DNA from: CAILAD01 sp964397085
Lineage (GTDB): Bacteria > Patescibacteriota > Saccharimonadia > CAILAD01 > BJGX01
Assembly: GCA_964397085.1 (NCBI GenBank)
Contig: CAYNHH010000045.1
Location: 1-6,523, forward strand
Reading direction: 5' to 3'
Length of the DNA stretch: 6,523 nt
The notes beneath the pieces were generated by a model. That model ran no database searches. It was not told the origin of the DNA and saw only the letters and a list, made by a program, of their open reading frames with translations. Every line of letters begins with the position of its first letter. Position 1 is the stretch's first letter. This document shows, piece after piece, positions 1 through 5,674 of this stretch. The translations under genes and the position numbers were made by a program.

Positions 1-484
1 TTTTAGTGGTTACTTTGGCTGTTGACTTGGTCTTGGTAGTTTTAGCCTTAGCAGTGGGCTTTGTAGTAGCCTTCTTAGGCTCAGTCTTTGCATTGCTGGC
101 GTTCTTATCTTTTGCCACATAGTCTTCGTCTAATACGAGCTCGATAACAGCCATTGGGGCACCATCACCTAATCGAGCACCGGTCTTAATAATACGAGTA
201 TAGCCACCATTGCGACTCTTAAAACCGTTGACTAGATCATAATTGAGCTTCTGTGCGGCGATTGGGTTGATAGTTTCGGCCATGATAGCTCTATATGCAG
301 ATAGTGTCTGCTGCTTAGCCTTGGTTACTTGACGCTCAAAATACGGAGCGAGCTCTTTGGCCTTTGACTCGGTAGTCTCAATTCGTTCATACAAGATCAA
401 GCTATCAAGTAAGCCACGCAAAAGCGCCCGGCGAGGACCGGCAGCACGTGAGAGTTTACGACTAGCGTAGGCGTGACGATGCAT
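1..484 (-). CDS. rplQ: 50S ribosomal protein L17 (3' end outside window)
   Basis: L17 is a large-subunit protein near the peptide exit tunnel. 161 complete codons are visible and the stop lies beyond base 1. The start ATG at 484 is 5 bases after the rpoA stop, with a GAGGAG ribosome binding site at 493-498. The N-terminus reads MHRHAYASRKLSR, a variant of the usual MRHR..GRKL opening, followed by the family's RRALLRGL segment (residues 18-25), ERIETTESKAKEL (33-45) and the C-terminal GGYTRIIKTGARLGDGAPMA (93-112). The conserved fold ends near residue 121. From about 126 onward the protein is a low-complexity Lys/Thr/Ala tail with no hydrophobic core, at least 35 residues long and still open at the window edge. 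Many L17 proteins are only about 115-130 residues, so this tail is an addition. It is the last gene of the alpha operon as seen here. Identity is secure; the length is unknown. Confidence 0.96.
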   Translation of the reverse strand, partial: MHRHAYASRKLSRAAGPRRALLRGLLDSLILYERIETTESKAKELAPYFERQVTKAKQQTLSAYRAIMAETINPIAAQKLNYDLVNGFKSRNGGYTRIIKTGARLGDGAPMAVIELVLDEDYVAKDKNASNAKTEPKKATTKPTAKAKTTKTKSTAKVTTK

Positions 485-489
485 ATGAC

Positions 490-1446
490 TTACTCCTCGT
501 CTCCTTCAGCGTCAACACTATTTACACCAAGTTCATCAAGCTTTTCAAGCACTTCTTCATAAGCTTTTTGTCCAAAACCTTTCAGTTCTTTTAGCTCAGT
601 AGGCTTGAGCTCCATAATTTCTTTGATAGTTTTAATATCATTGTTCATAAGAGCGTTGGTAGTGCGAGGGCTGAAATTGACTTCGTCAATAGAGATTTGT
701 GCCATATCGGCTTCTTGTTTTTCTGCAGCAGTCACAATACCACCAGAGCCGACACTTACTACGTCATGACCAGCAAGTACCTGGAAGTGACCTACAAGAA
801 TCTCAGCTGATTGTTTGACAGCGTCACTCGGTGAGACGGTACCATCGGTCTCAACTTCTAGTATAAGTTTATCAAGGTTGGTCATTTGACCAACGCGGGT
901 GTTTTCAACACTGTATCGTACGCGCTTGATAGGGGTATAGATAGCATCAATAGCAATCATTCCAACAGGAAGCTTTTCGCTGGCTCGGCTTTCAACAGCT
1001 ACATAACCACGGCCCTGCTCAATGTGCAGATCCATTTCTAGTTTGCTTTTGGCGTTATCAAGAGTAGCAATCACTAGCTCGGGGTTAGATACTTCTACAC
1101 CAGCAACAGCTTTGATATCGGCAGCAGTCACATCACCTTTGCCAGTCTTCTTGAGTGAAATAGTAATTGGCTCTTCATGAGTGTTAGCAAAACGAACTTG
1201 CTTAAGATTGAGAATAATTTCAATCACATCTTCTTTCACGCCAGGTACAGCAGAAAATTCGTGACTTACACCTTCAATCTTCACGCCAGTAATTGCACTG
1301 CCTGCAAGACTAGATAGTAATACTCGACGCATGGCATTGCCAAGAGTCATACCATAACCAGGGTATAGTGGCTCAACTTCAAAAGTTGCACTATTGCCTT
1401 CGCTATGAACTTCATTTATCTCTGGTAGGTTGATGTCGTATAACAC
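490..1446 (-). CDS. rpoA: DNA-directed RNA polymerase subunit alpha
   Basis: The alpha subunit dimerises to scaffold assembly of beta and beta' and contacts promoter DNA and regulators. The protein has 318 residues, close to the family norm. The N-terminal domain (about 1-225) carries TLGNAMRRVLLSSLAG (34-49), SHEFSAVPGVKEDV (61-74), GRGY (145-148) and KRVRYSVENTRVGQ (174-187). A flexible linker (about 226-250) leads to the helix-hairpin-helix C-terminal domain (about 251-308). The UP-element contacts of E. coli alpha R265, N268, G296 and K298 align with R261, N264, G292 and K294, while S299 aligns with Ala295. The C-terminus is acidic. The start is GTG at 1446, chosen because AAGGAG lies 8 bases upstream and MLYDINLPEI matches the family start. 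It follows rpsD by 23 bases, and its last codons form the rplQ ribosome binding site. Confidence 0.98.
   Translation of the reverse strand: MLYDINLPEINEVHSEGNSATFEVEPLYPGYGMTLGNAMRRVLLSSLAGSAITGVKIEGVSHEFSAVPGVKEDVIEIILNLKQVRFANTHEEPITISLKKTGKGDVTAADIKAVAGVEVSNPELVIATLDNAKSKLEMDLHIEQGRGYVAVESRASEKLPVGMIAIDAIYTPIKRVRYSVENTRVGQMTNLDKLILEVETDGTVSPSDAVKQSAEILVGHFQVLAGHDVVSVGSGGIVTAAEKQEADMAQISIDEVNFSPRTTNALMNNDIKTIKEIMELKPTELKELKGFGQKAYEEVLEKLDELGVNSVDAEGDEE
493..498 (-). promoter_or_regulatory. Shine-Dalgarno for rplQ inside the rpoA end
   Basis: GAGGAG lies 8 bases before the rplQ ATG. The same bases encode the final two Glu codons of rpoA, immediately before its TAA. A ribosome finishing rpoA therefore covers the rplQ start site, which suggests coupled synthesis of alpha and L17 (inference). 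Confidence 0.8.
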
Positions 1447-1454
1447 TTCTGTAA

Positions 1455-1460
1455 CTCCTT
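1455..1460 (-). promoter_or_regulatory. Shine-Dalgarno fixing the rpoA GTG start
   Basis: AAGGAG lies 8 bases upstream of the GTG at 1446, within the 23-base rpsD-rpoA gap. No ATG lies in frame between this site and the coding sequence, so it supports GTG as the true start. Confidence 0.85.
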
Positions 1461-1469
1461 CGTTATTTA

Positions 1470-2084
1470 TTAGCGTGAATAATATTCAATAATCAATTGT
1501 TCGTCTATTTCTTCAGTTAACTCTTCACGAGTTGGTTGCCCAGTGACTTGGGCGGTCATTTTCTTGGGATCAAAGCTGAGCCAACTAGCTGAAATGGTAT
1601 TGGCCTGAATGGTTTCGGTTACTTGCTTGAAGTATTCATTCTTCTGACTACTAGGTCGTATACCAATCACATCTTTCACACTCACCTGGATAGATGGAAT
1701 GTCTACCTTCTTGCCATTAAGTGTAATGTGGGCGTGCGTCACAAGCTGTCTGGCCGACTGTCGACTAGGAGCAATGCCTAAGCGATACACGGTATTGTCA
1801 AGTCGGGTTTCAAGAAGTCTTAGTAGAGTTTCACCACTTACACCGCTTTGGCGCTCAGCTTCATGTACGTAGTTACGAAACTGACGCTCAAGAATACCAT
1901 ACATGCGCTTTACTTTTTGCTTTTCTCGTAGCTGGAGCGAGTAATCACTTGGCTTACTGCGACGACCTTGTCCGTGTTGACCCGGGCCATACGGTCGTTT
2001 TGCCATGACTTTTACAGCCTTAGGGTGTAATTCAACACCTTCACGTCGTGATTGTTTTACAATTGGGGTAAGATTACGTGCCAT
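1470..2084 (-). CDS. rpsD: 30S ribosomal protein S4
   Basis: S4 is a primary 16S rRNA-binding protein that nucleates the 30S body and helps form the mRNA entry and decoding region. The protein has 204 residues, standard length. Visible family blocks are SRREGVEL (12-19), KRPYGPGQHG (29-38), LREKQKVKRMYGILERQFR (52-70), the S4 RNA-binding domain (about 88-150, with ETRLDNTVYRLG at 92-103 and HITLNGKKVDIPS at 119-131) and the terminal REELTEEIDEQLIIEYYSR. It has no cysteine, so the N-terminal four-Cys zinc site found in some S4 proteins is absent; the corresponding positions hold uncharged or basic residues as in other zinc-free S4 forms. ATG at 2084 follows the rpsK stop after two bases (TAATTATG), with an AAGGAT site at 2091-2096 inside the rpsK end. 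In E. coli, S4 represses its own operon; no such target is visible here. Confidence 0.98.
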   Translation of the reverse strand: MARNLTPIVKQSRREGVELHPKAVKVMAKRPYGPGQHGQGRRSKPSDYSLQLREKQKVKRMYGILERQFRNYVHEAERQSGVSGETLLRLLETRLDNTVYRLGIAPSRQSARQLVTHAHITLNGKKVDIPSIQVSVKDVIGIRPSSQKNEYFKQVTETIQANTISASWLSFDPKKMTAQVTGQPTREELTEEIDEQLIIEYYSR

Positions 2085-2086
2085 AA

Positions 2087-2476
2087 TTAGATCCTTCGTG
2101 CCTTTCTTGGACGACAGCCGTTGTGAGGTATGCCAGTAACATCCTTGATACTATTAATAGCAACTCCTGAAGCCATAAGTGCTCTAACAGCTGACTCACG
2201 GCCCGATCCAATACCCTTAATAATTACATCAACTTTGGTAAGACCAAGGTCTTTGGCTTGAGCAATGGCTTTTTCTGCAGCAATCTGTGCAGCATATGGA
2301 GTGCTCTTTCGGCTACCTTTGAATCCGGCTGAGCCAGATGACTTCCAGGTCACAACATTACCACCGTCGTCAGTGATACTAACAATAGTATTGTTAAATG
2401 TAGCCTGAACGTGCACCGTACCCTTGGGTAGATTACGCTTGGTTTTTTTTCTTCGAGTTTTTGTTGCTGTTGCCAT
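2087..2476 (-). CDS. rpsK: 30S ribosomal protein S11
   Basis: S11 sits on the 30S platform and helps form the E-site mRNA path. The protein has 129 residues, normal for the family. A basic N-terminus (residues 7-14) precedes GTVHVQATFNNTIVSITD (19-36), the glycine-rich GFKGSRKSTPYAAQ (51-64), GIGSGRESAVRAL (88-100) and the signature IPHNGCRPRKARRI at the C-terminus. The block that usually reads GPGPGRE is GIGSGRE here, losing both prolines. The start at 2476 is ATG, but the 26 bases upstream contain only a weak AGGT far from the start, so initiation probably relies on coupling to rpsM or on an unstructured leader (inference). An A8 run crosses codons 9-12. Its stop is two bases from the rpsD start. 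Confidence 0.98.
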   Translation of the reverse strand: MATATKTRRKKTKRNLPKGTVHVQATFNNTIVSITDDGGNVVTWKSSGSAGFKGSRKSTPYAAQIAAEKAIAQAKDLGLTKVDVIIKGIGSGRESAVRALMASGVAINSIKDVTGIPHNGCRPRKARRI

Positions 2477-2502
2477 TGTTGTATATACCTAATTAGTTTC
2501 GA

Positions 2503-2889
2503 TTATGTCTTTTCTGCTGATTTCTTACGTCCAGAGCCTACGGTTACTCGCTTACCACGCTTGGTACGAGCATTGGTCTTAGTGCGCTGACCTCTTGCTG
2601 GCAAAGCAGCACTGTGGCGAAGACCACGATATGCTTTGATATCTTTGAGACGCTTGATATTACCACTTACTTCTCGAGAAAGATCGGCTTCTACTTTGAG
2701 ATTTTTGTCGATGTATTCTCGAATCTTTAGGAGATCTTCTTCACTAAGATCTTTTACACGTGTATCAGGGTTGATTTTGACTGCTTCGAGAGTCTTCTTG
2801 CTTGTGACGATGCCAATACCATAGACATATGTCAAAGCTACTTCAACTCGTTTCTCATTGGGAATGTTTGTTCCAGCTATACGTGCCAT
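2503..2889 (-). CDS. rpsM: 30S ribosomal protein S13
   Basis: S13 lies in the 30S head and contacts 5S/L5 and the P-site tRNA across the subunit interface. The protein has 128 residues starting MARIAGTNIPNEKRV, the family N-terminus. It shows YGIG (23-26) of the helix-two-turn-helix region, a middle acidic helix (about 48-64), and the RNA-binding tail RGLRHSAALPARGQRTKTNA (88-107) followed by RTKRGKR. The start was set at ATG 2889 because it follows the rpmJ stop after a single base (TAATATG) and has AAGGG at 2894-2898. An in-frame GTG at 2925 would add 12 residues but lies inside rpmJ and does not match the family. The C-terminus is short and lysine-rich. The next gene, rpsK, begins 26 bases downstream. 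Confidence 0.97.
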   Translation of the reverse strand: MARIAGTNIPNEKRVEVALTYVYGIGIVTSKKTLEAVKINPDTRVKDLSEEDLLKIREYIDKNLKVEADLSREVSGNIKRLKDIKAYRGLRHSAALPARGQRTKTNARTKRGKRVTVGSGRKKSAEKT

Positions 2890-2890
2890 A

Positions 2891-3004
2891 TTACCCTTGT
2901 CTTTGTTTATGTTTAGGGTTTTCACAAATAACCGCTACTCGACCGCGGCGGCGAACTATCTTGCACTTAACGCACATTTTCTTAACTCCAGCTCGTACTT
3001 TCAT
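2891..3004 (-). CDS. rpmJ: 50S ribosomal protein L36
   Basis: This is a short gene of 37 codons plus TAA. L36 is a small zinc-binding protein that stabilises 23S rRNA in the large subunit. The translation begins MKVRAGVKKMCVKCKIVRRR and ends ICENPKHKQRQG, a near-canonical L36. The Cys-Cys-Cys-His zinc ligands are present at C11, C14, C27 and H32, so this is the zinc-binding form. The start ATG at 3004 is 6 bases after the infA stop. No good ribosome binding site is visible (the nearest AGG is about 16 bases upstream), so coupling to infA is likely. Its last codons, CAA GGG, supply the ribosome binding site for rpsM, one base beyond its stop. The order infA-rpmJ-rpsM is the usual one in bacteria. 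Confidence 0.97.
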   Translation of the reverse strand: MKVRAGVKKMCVKCKIVRRRGRVAVICENPKHKQRQG

Positions 3005-3010
3005 AATTTG

Positions 3011-3232
3011 TTACTTATGCCTATAGGTTATTCTACCCTTATTGAGATCGTATGGCGTCATTTCTACAGTCACCTTGTCTCCGGGTAGTATTTTAATATA
3101 ATGCATTCTCATCTTGCCAGAAATATGAGCCAGTATTTCATGGCCATTTTCTAACTGCACTTTAAAGTTGGCATTCGGTAATGCTTCAACGATTGTGCCT
3201 TCAACTTCAATTACTTCCTTTGTTGTTGTCAT
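3011..3232 (-). CDS. infA: Translation initiation factor IF-1
   Basis: IF-1 binds the 30S A site and supports start-codon selection with IF-2 and IF-3. The protein has 73 residues, essentially one S1-like OB-fold, as expected. Diagnostic blocks are EVEGTIVEALPNANFKVQLE (9-28), NGHEILAHISGKMRMHYIKI (29-48) and LPGDKVTVEMTPYDLNKGRI (49-68), very close to E. coli IF-1. The ATG at 3232 is the first start after a strong promoter (3254-3282). The expected mRNA leader is only about 13-18 bases and has no Shine-Dalgarno sequence, which is unusual in this window. secY ends 85 bases upstream; the adk and map genes that often separate secY from infA are not here. rpmJ starts 6 bases downstream of its stop. 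Confidence 0.98.
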   Translation of the reverse strand: MTTTKEVIEVEGTIVEALPNANFKVQLENGHEILAHISGKMRMHYIKILPGDKVTVEMTPYDLNKGRITYRHK

Positions 3233-3253
3233 GAGAATGCGTATCAGGTTAGT

Positions 3254-3282
3254 ATTATAGACGTTCTTGGTTGGCTTGTAAA
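3254..3282 (-). promoter_or_regulatory. Sigma70-type promoter for infA-rpmJ-rpsM and downstream genes
   Basis: On the minus strand, a -35 box TTTACA (3277-3282) and a perfect -10 box TATAAT (3254-3259) are separated by exactly 17 bases (3260-3276). That is one mismatch from the consensus, at optimal spacing. Transcription should start near 3246-3250, some 13-18 bases before the infA ATG. It sits in the only substantial gap of the window and could drive the alpha-operon genes separately from the upstream spc genes. Activity is inferred from sequence only. Confidence 0.85.
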
Positions 3283-3303
3283 GACTTTTTTTGAAGTTTT
3301 ATC
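3283..3303 (-). promoter_or_regulatory. A-rich UP-element-like tract
   Basis: Directly upstream of the -35 box the minus strand has an A7 run (3286-3292) and an A4 run (3297-3300) in an AT-rich context, resembling an UP element. The alpha C-terminal domain encoded in this window keeps the Arg and Asn that contact such DNA. The role is inferred; AT-rich DNA alone is weak evidence. Confidence 0.45.
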
Positions 3304-3317
3304 ATATATATCCAACT

Positions 3318-4637
3318 TTAATATTGCTCGTACGTAGCCATGAGAGCGCGTGACTCGATTTGTTTTAATGTCTCTATAATCACGGCTACAATAATCAAAA
3401 GCCCTGTGCCGCCTATACTAAGTAGTGAGTTAGATGTTTTGAATATACTTTCAATGATAAATGGAAACACTGCAAGTGATCCTAGGGCAAGAGCTCCAAA
3501 TAGAGTCAGTCTCGTAATAATTTTCTTCAGATACCTGCTGGTTTCTTTACCCGGGCGAATACCCGGTATAAACCCACCTTGTTTTTGCAGATTCTCGGCA
3601 ATTTCATCTGGTTTGAATACAATGGAGGTGTAGAAGTAAGTGAAAGCAACGACTAGTACAAAGTACGTAGCGGTGTAGACTGGCTTGTTGGGCTGAAAAG
3701 TAGTTTGTAACCAAGTGGCTGTATGGGCAATCCATGCAGATTTAGCATTTGCAAATAACTGCCCAAGAAAACCTGGGAGAGATAAGAATGCCAGAGCAAA
3801 AATAATTGGAATCACTCCTGCGGTGATCAAACGGATAGGTAAATGCGAGTCAACTCCGCCATAGCGCGAGTCGCCAGCAATACGGCGCGCATATGATATA
3901 GGTATATTTCGTTGACCTTCATTGAGCATCACTACAAAGAACACTACTGCTACTATTATCAGAACAAAGAATCCAAATGTAAAGATCTTAGCAGTATCAG
4001 CTTGAGCTAAACTGACCTGTTGTGCTAGCTGTGTTGGTAGGTGTGACACTATACCTGCCAAGATTAGAATAGATATACCATTACCTATTCCTTTGTCGGT
4101 TATAATTTCACCCAGCCACATGAGTAGCATCGAGCCACCAGTGATAGCTGATATCATGAGTATCCACTGATACACATTGGGGCTACCAATAAGGTCTACG
4201 CCAGCAATTTGCTGTGAGAGAGTTCTGGCCAGTGTAATCATAGCGACTGATTGAATGAGTGCTAAGGGCAGGGTGAGCAAACGAGTGTAGTAATTGAGTT
4301 TCTGTTGTCCGGCTTCACCTTCTTTTTTGAGTGCCTCAAGCTGTGGTACCACTTGTCCTAGTAGCTGAATGATAATTGAGGCATTGATATACGGCCCCAG
4401 CCCCATCAGTAAGATAGAAAAGCTACTCAGTGCTCCACCAGTGAATAGATTGGCAAAGCCAAGAAGTGGATTGCTCTGGAAAAGTTTGAGTAAAAAACTT
4501 TGTAATTTTGCGGTGTCAGGGACAGGTACGGGAATATGAGAAAGGAGACTATATACCGCAAGAATTGCGATCACGATAATCAGTCGTCGTCGCAAATCTT
4601 TGTTTTTATACATTTGCGTAAAAAGCGCTGTATTCAT
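3318..4637 (-). CDS. secY: Preprotein translocase subunit SecY
   Basis: SecY is the ten-helix membrane channel that, with SecE and the SecA motor or the ribosome, exports and inserts proteins. The protein has 439 residues (E. coli SecY has 443). Helix 1 is about residues 18-36. The plug and TM2 region reads LFTGGALSSFSILLMGLGPY (64-83). TM4 to TM5 carries LGEIITDKGIGNGISI (175-190). TM7 has LPIRLITAGVIPIIFA (266-281). The cytosolic C5 loop has GGFIPGIRPGKETSRYLKK (354-372), whose R361 matches the functionally vital E. coli R357. The C-terminus has KQIESRALMATYEQY. Nothing is truncated. The ATG at 4637 has the best ribosome binding site in the window (AAGGAGG, 5 bases upstream). It follows rplO by 27 bases, the normal place for secY. 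Confidence 0.98.
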   Translation of the reverse strand: MNTALFTQMYKNKDLRRRLIIVIAILAVYSLLSHIPVPVPDTAKLQSFLLKLFQSNPLLGFANLFTGGALSSFSILLMGLGPYINASIIIQLLGQVVPQLEALKKEGEAGQQKLNYYTRLLTLPLALIQSVAMITLARTLSQQIAGVDLIGSPNVYQWILMISAITGGSMLLMWLGEIITDKGIGNGISILILAGIVSHLPTQLAQQVSLAQADTAKIFTFGFFVLIIVAVVFFVVMLNEGQRNIPISYARRIAGDSRYGGVDSHLPIRLITAGVIPIIFALAFLSLPGFLGQLFANAKSAWIAHTATWLQTTFQPNKPVYTATYFVLVVAFTYFYTSIVFKPDEIAENLQKQGGFIPGIRPGKETSRYLKKIITRLTLFGALALGSLAVFPFIIESIFKTSNSLLSIGGTGLLIIVAVIIETLKQIESRALMATYEQY

Positions 4638-4642
4638 ATTTC

Positions 4643-4649
4643 CCTCCTT
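4643..4649 (-). promoter_or_regulatory. Strong Shine-Dalgarno for secY
   Basis: AAGGAGG lies 5 bases before the secY ATG, the fullest anti-SD match in the window. It lies wholly in the 27-base rplO-secY gap, so SecY can be initiated independently of rplO translation. Confidence 0.85.
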
Positions 4650-4664
4650 TATTCGGTAATATTT

Positions 4665-5192
4665 CTATGCTTTGGCTGGAGAAGATTCCGACTTTTGCTC
4701 AGTACTTCTAGCAGTTGCTCTCGCTTGTTTGCGGGTTTCTTTCGTTTCTTTTACAGCTACTTGCGGAAGAATTACTGTACCACCGGCAGCTTCAACGGCC
4801 TTAATGGCACTCTTACTGGCTGCATCTATTGTAACAGTAACCTTTGTTTTCAAACTACCATTACTCAATAGTTTTACAGGTTTTTTGACGCTAATCATAC
4901 CAGCTGTTGCTAGTACGGTCTTATCAACAGATGACTTGCCAATCTTTTCCAGCTGATCTAGGGTAATTATTTGATATGCAGTTGGAGCAATAGCAGTAAA
5001 GCCACGAGCTTTTGGTAATCGTCTGCTCAACTTTGTTTGTCCGCCTTCAAAGCCAATCTTTACACCACCACCTGTACGTGAATTTTGACCTTTGGTACCA
5101 CGACCAGATGTCTTACCGCTACCACTACCAATACCACGACCCAAGCGCTTAGTATCTTTGTGTTTTGGTGCTTTTACTTCGTGTAGTTTCAC
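4665..5192 (-). CDS. rplO: 50S ribosomal protein L15
   Basis: L15 is a late-assembling large-subunit protein that threads a long extension through 23S rRNA. The translation has 175 residues. The Gly/Lys-rich N-terminal arm reads RLGRGIGSGSGKTSGRGTKG (16-35), followed by GGQTKLSRRLPKARGF (50-65) and the globular domain ending KAVEAAGGTV (131-140). The family usually ends near residue 145-150; here a further 30 or so residues rich in Lys, Thr, Arg, Ala and Ser follow (143-175). The start is GTG at 5192, overlapping the rpsE TGA (GTGA), supported by AAAGGAG 8 bases upstream and by the family start MKLHEV. The stop is TAG. rpmD (L30), which in most bacteria lies between rpsE and rplO, is absent, and the overlap leaves no room for it. 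Confidence 0.97.
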   Translation of the reverse strand: MKLHEVKAPKHKDTKRLGRGIGSGSGKTSGRGTKGQNSRTGGGVKIGFEGGQTKLSRRLPKARGFTAIAPTAYQIITLDQLEKIGKSSVDKTVLATAGMISVKKPVKLLSNGSLKTKVTVTIDAASKSAIKAVEAAGGTVILPQVAVKETKETRKQARATARSTEQKSESSPAKA

Positions 5193-5662
5193 TTTGTAGT
5201 CTCCTTTGCTTCATCTGTCTGTAATGCCTGGAGAGCAGCTATAGTAGCATAGGCATTATTGATCTTATTACTCGAACCAAGTGACTTGGTAAGAATATCT
5301 TTTACTCCAGCAACTTCTAAAATAGAGCGCACTGTACCACCGGCTATCACGCCTGTACCAGGTGCAGCTGGCTTCATAAACACCATAGCGCCGTCTGATC
5401 GAACTTGTACTTGATGAGGTATTGTTGAGTCTTTGAGTGGAAAAGTAATAATTGATTTTTTAGCAGTTGCTACAGCTTTGATAATTGAGGTAGGAGCGTC
5501 ACCACCCTTGCCTACGCCTACACCTACTCTACCAGCACCATCTCCCACTACAACAGTGGCTCGAAAACGAAATCGTCTTCCGCCTTTTACTACACGCGTT
5601 ACTCTATCTAGAGCAATAATCTTTTCTTCAAATTCACTTGGGATGTTGTTGTTATCTCTCAT
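5189..5662 (-). CDS. rpsE: 30S ribosomal protein S5
   Basis: S5 sits at the 30S shoulder near the mRNA entry channel and affects decoding accuracy. The protein has 157 residues, normal or slightly short. The double-stranded RNA-binding-like N-terminal domain shows DRVTRVVKGGRRFRFRATVV (19-38) and GDGAGRVGVGVGKGGDAP (40-57). The C-terminal domain shows PAAPGTGVIAGGTVRSILEV (98-117), GVKDILTKSLGSSNKINNA (119-137) and ATIAALQAL. ATG at 5662 has AAGGAT 5 bases upstream and follows the rplR stop by 12 bases. The stop is TGA and shares four bases with the rplO GTG start. If TGA were read as Gly, only five codons would follow before TAA, but the S5 family end and the neighbouring start both support TGA as a stop. 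Confidence 0.98.
   Translation of the reverse strand: MRDNNNIPSEFEEKIIALDRVTRVVKGGRRFRFRATVVVGDGAGRVGVGVGKGGDAPTSIIKAVATAKKSIITFPLKDSTIPHQVQVRSDGAMVFMKPAAPGTGVIAGGTVRSILEVAGVKDILTKSLGSSNKINNAYATIAALQALQTDEAKETTK
5201..5207 (-). promoter_or_regulatory. Shine-Dalgarno for rplO inside the rpsE end
   Basis: AAAGGAG lies 8 bases before the rplO GTG at 5192 and within the last codons of rpsE. It supports the GTG start that overlaps the rpsE stop codon, a typical arrangement for coupled termination and re-initiation. Confidence 0.8.
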
Positions 5663-5674
5663 AATATATCCTTC

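Noticed and set aside
2890..2925. Longer rpsM reading from a GTG at 2925
   Set aside because: The extra 12 residues overlap rpmJ and do not match S13; ATG at 2889 has a ribosome binding site and the family N-terminus.
2636..3088. Several open frames on the plus strand opposite rpsM, rpmJ and infA
   Set aside because: They lie antisense to well-identified ribosomal genes, have no family resemblance or ribosome binding site, and are shadows of minus-strand codons.
3281..3317. Possible rho-independent terminator after secY
   Set aside because: The AT-rich stretch can form only a short, bulged A/T stem without a GC-rich arm followed by a U run on the transcript, so read-through from secY is more likely.
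3290..3335. Possible plus-strand promoter facing into secY
   Set aside because: TTGAAG and TAATAT are 22 bases apart, outside a useful spacing, and no plus-strand gene follows.
3340..3633. Plus-strand open frame opposite the end of secY
   Set aside because: It is antisense to the conserved SecY C-terminal helices, and its sequence is the complement of membrane-helix codons.
4536..4956. Two plus-strand open frames opposite rplO and the secY start
   Set aside because: The hydrophobic or low-complexity content comes from reading Lys/Gly-rich L15 codons backwards; no independent support.
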